A stretch of DNA of 5,494 nucleotides from an uncultured Oscillospiraceae bacterium (GTDB taxonomy: Bacteria > Bacillota > Clostridia > Oscillospirales > Oscillospiraceae): assembly GCA_934515035.1 (NCBI GenBank), contig CAKSXP010000132.1:1-5494 (forward strand). Direction: 5' to 3'. Made by a program: the position numbers and the translations under genes. The notes under the pieces were generated by a model. The model made no database searches and was not told where the DNA came from. It worked only from the letters and a program-made list of their open reading frames with translations. Each line of letters starts with the position of its first letter. The first letter of the stretch is position 1. This document shows positions 5,063 to 5,494 of the stretch, piece by piece.

Positions 5063-5494
5063 TCAATGTTGTTCTGAGGTCTGTTGTGCTTTGAAAACGG
5101 TCCGGTATCGTCCTTCTCTGCACCGCACGCTGCTAAGCGCGCTGTGACGTATGCCCAGCAGCGCGTCCATCTCGTCAGCGGCGTTTTGATAGACGGAGTT
5201 CTGGTGATGAACAAGAATATAGTCTGCCGACCTTATCTTTCCCGCCGCCTGCATACAGAAGCTGCGCACAGGCGCGGCCAGTGCGAAAACCCAGATGGGC
5301 GAGCATATAGTCACATGGTCATAGCGGGACAGATCGACGGATATCGGCTCGATGGGCATAGGCCACTTGTGCATTCCGTAGCGTCCGCACCACCAGAATC
5401 CCGGAGTTCCCTCCGTTCGCTCCGTTGAGCGTATCTCATAAACCGCCGCGCCGGAGCGCTCCGCCTCTTCATAGGCCAGCTTCCGAACATATCC
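5063..5494 (-). CDS. flavodoxin-family protein, N-terminus beyond the window edge
   Basis: The frame is open from the right edge to a TGA at 5065-5063 and gives 143 residues of the C-terminal portion. The first in-frame ATG at 5374 is internal: the open frame reads smoothly upstream through GYVRKLAYEEAERSGAAVYE, which fits the first helix and second strand of a flavodoxin fold, so the first FMN phosphate loop is outside the window. The central signature is YDHVTICSPIWVFALAAPVR at about residues 62-81, where the SPIWVF loop lies near the FMN ring; Trp-Trp-Cys-Gly-Arg and a GMHKWPMP stretch precede it. Flavodoxin-like proteins bind FMN and carry electrons or reduce quinones. The partner is unknown. 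It is the first visible gene of the likely operon. Confidence 0.88.
   Translation of the reverse strand, partial: GYVRKLAYEEAERSGAAVYEIRSTERTEGTPGFWWCGRYGMHKWPMPIEPISVDLSRYDHVTICSPIWVFALAAPVRSFCMQAAGKIRSADYILVHHQNSVYQNAADEMDALLGIRHSALSSVRCREGRYRTVFKAQQTSEQH
5399..5425 (-). repeat. three imperfect 9-base tandem units inside the flavodoxin gene
   Basis: On the minus strand the units are ACGGAGCGA, ACGGAGGGA and ACTCCGGGA, encoding Thr-Glu-Arg, Thr-Glu-Gly and Thr-Pro-Gly. The first two differ by one base; the third is weaker. This lies in a loop between the second strand and the WWCGR stretch, where small in-frame length changes are easily tolerated. Confidence 0.35.

Noticed and set aside
5063..5374. 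A 103-residue flavodoxin fragment starting at the ATG at 5374
   Set aside because: The frame is open up to the window edge and the residues upstream continue the flavodoxin fold, so the ATG is internal.
1..5494. A new defence system, mobile element, CRISPR array or RNA gene
   Set aside because: I found no spaced repeats, transposase or integrase motifs, tRNA-like folds or toxin-antitoxin pairs. Base composition and gene style look uniform throughout.

Overview
The window reads as ordinary chromosomal sequence from a moderately GC-rich, low-oxygen Firmicute, most likely a clostridial gut-type bacterium (Lachnospiraceae or Oscillospiraceae-like). I infer this from the strong AGGAGG-type ribosome binding sites before nearly every gene, the YesM/YesN-type two-component pair, and the similarity in style of the small membrane proteins, flavodoxin and GNAT enzyme to clostridial proteins. 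No database search was possible, so the taxon is an inference.

Every supported gene lies on the minus strand, so transcription runs from high to low coordinates. From the right edge: a flavodoxin-family protein cut by the window end (5494-5063); a 79-residue one-helix membrane protein that may be a shortened relative of a larger family (5029-4790); an isoprenylcysteine carboxyl methyltransferase-like membrane protein (4777-4178); a small membrane protein with a HEGAH zinc-protease motif and a GTG start (4153-3638); a GNAT acetyltransferase (3636-3187); and an anchored or secreted protein of unknown function (3159-2380). Gaps between these are 1 to 33 bases, which suggests one transcript. After an 88-base gap comes a sensor histidine kinase with about seven membrane helices (2291-987), overlapping by 4 bases an AraC-type response regulator (990-247). 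After a 147-base regulatory-looking gap, the first 33 codons of an ABC transporter ATPase run off the left edge (99-1).

The clearest functional unit is the kinase/regulator pair plus the ABC transporter. The kinase would sense a membrane or extracellular signal, phosphorylate Asp57 of the regulator, and the regulator would bind DNA through its AraC domain. The gap before the ABC gene holds a plausible promoter, a pair of 7-base direct repeats and a 9-base perfect inverted repeat, so it is a good candidate target. The upstream genes look like a loose operon of small membrane and redox/acyl-transfer functions; nothing in the sequence ties them to one pathway. I saw no RNA genes, CRISPR arrays, insertion sequences or phage genes, and no strong case for a new defence or mobile system.
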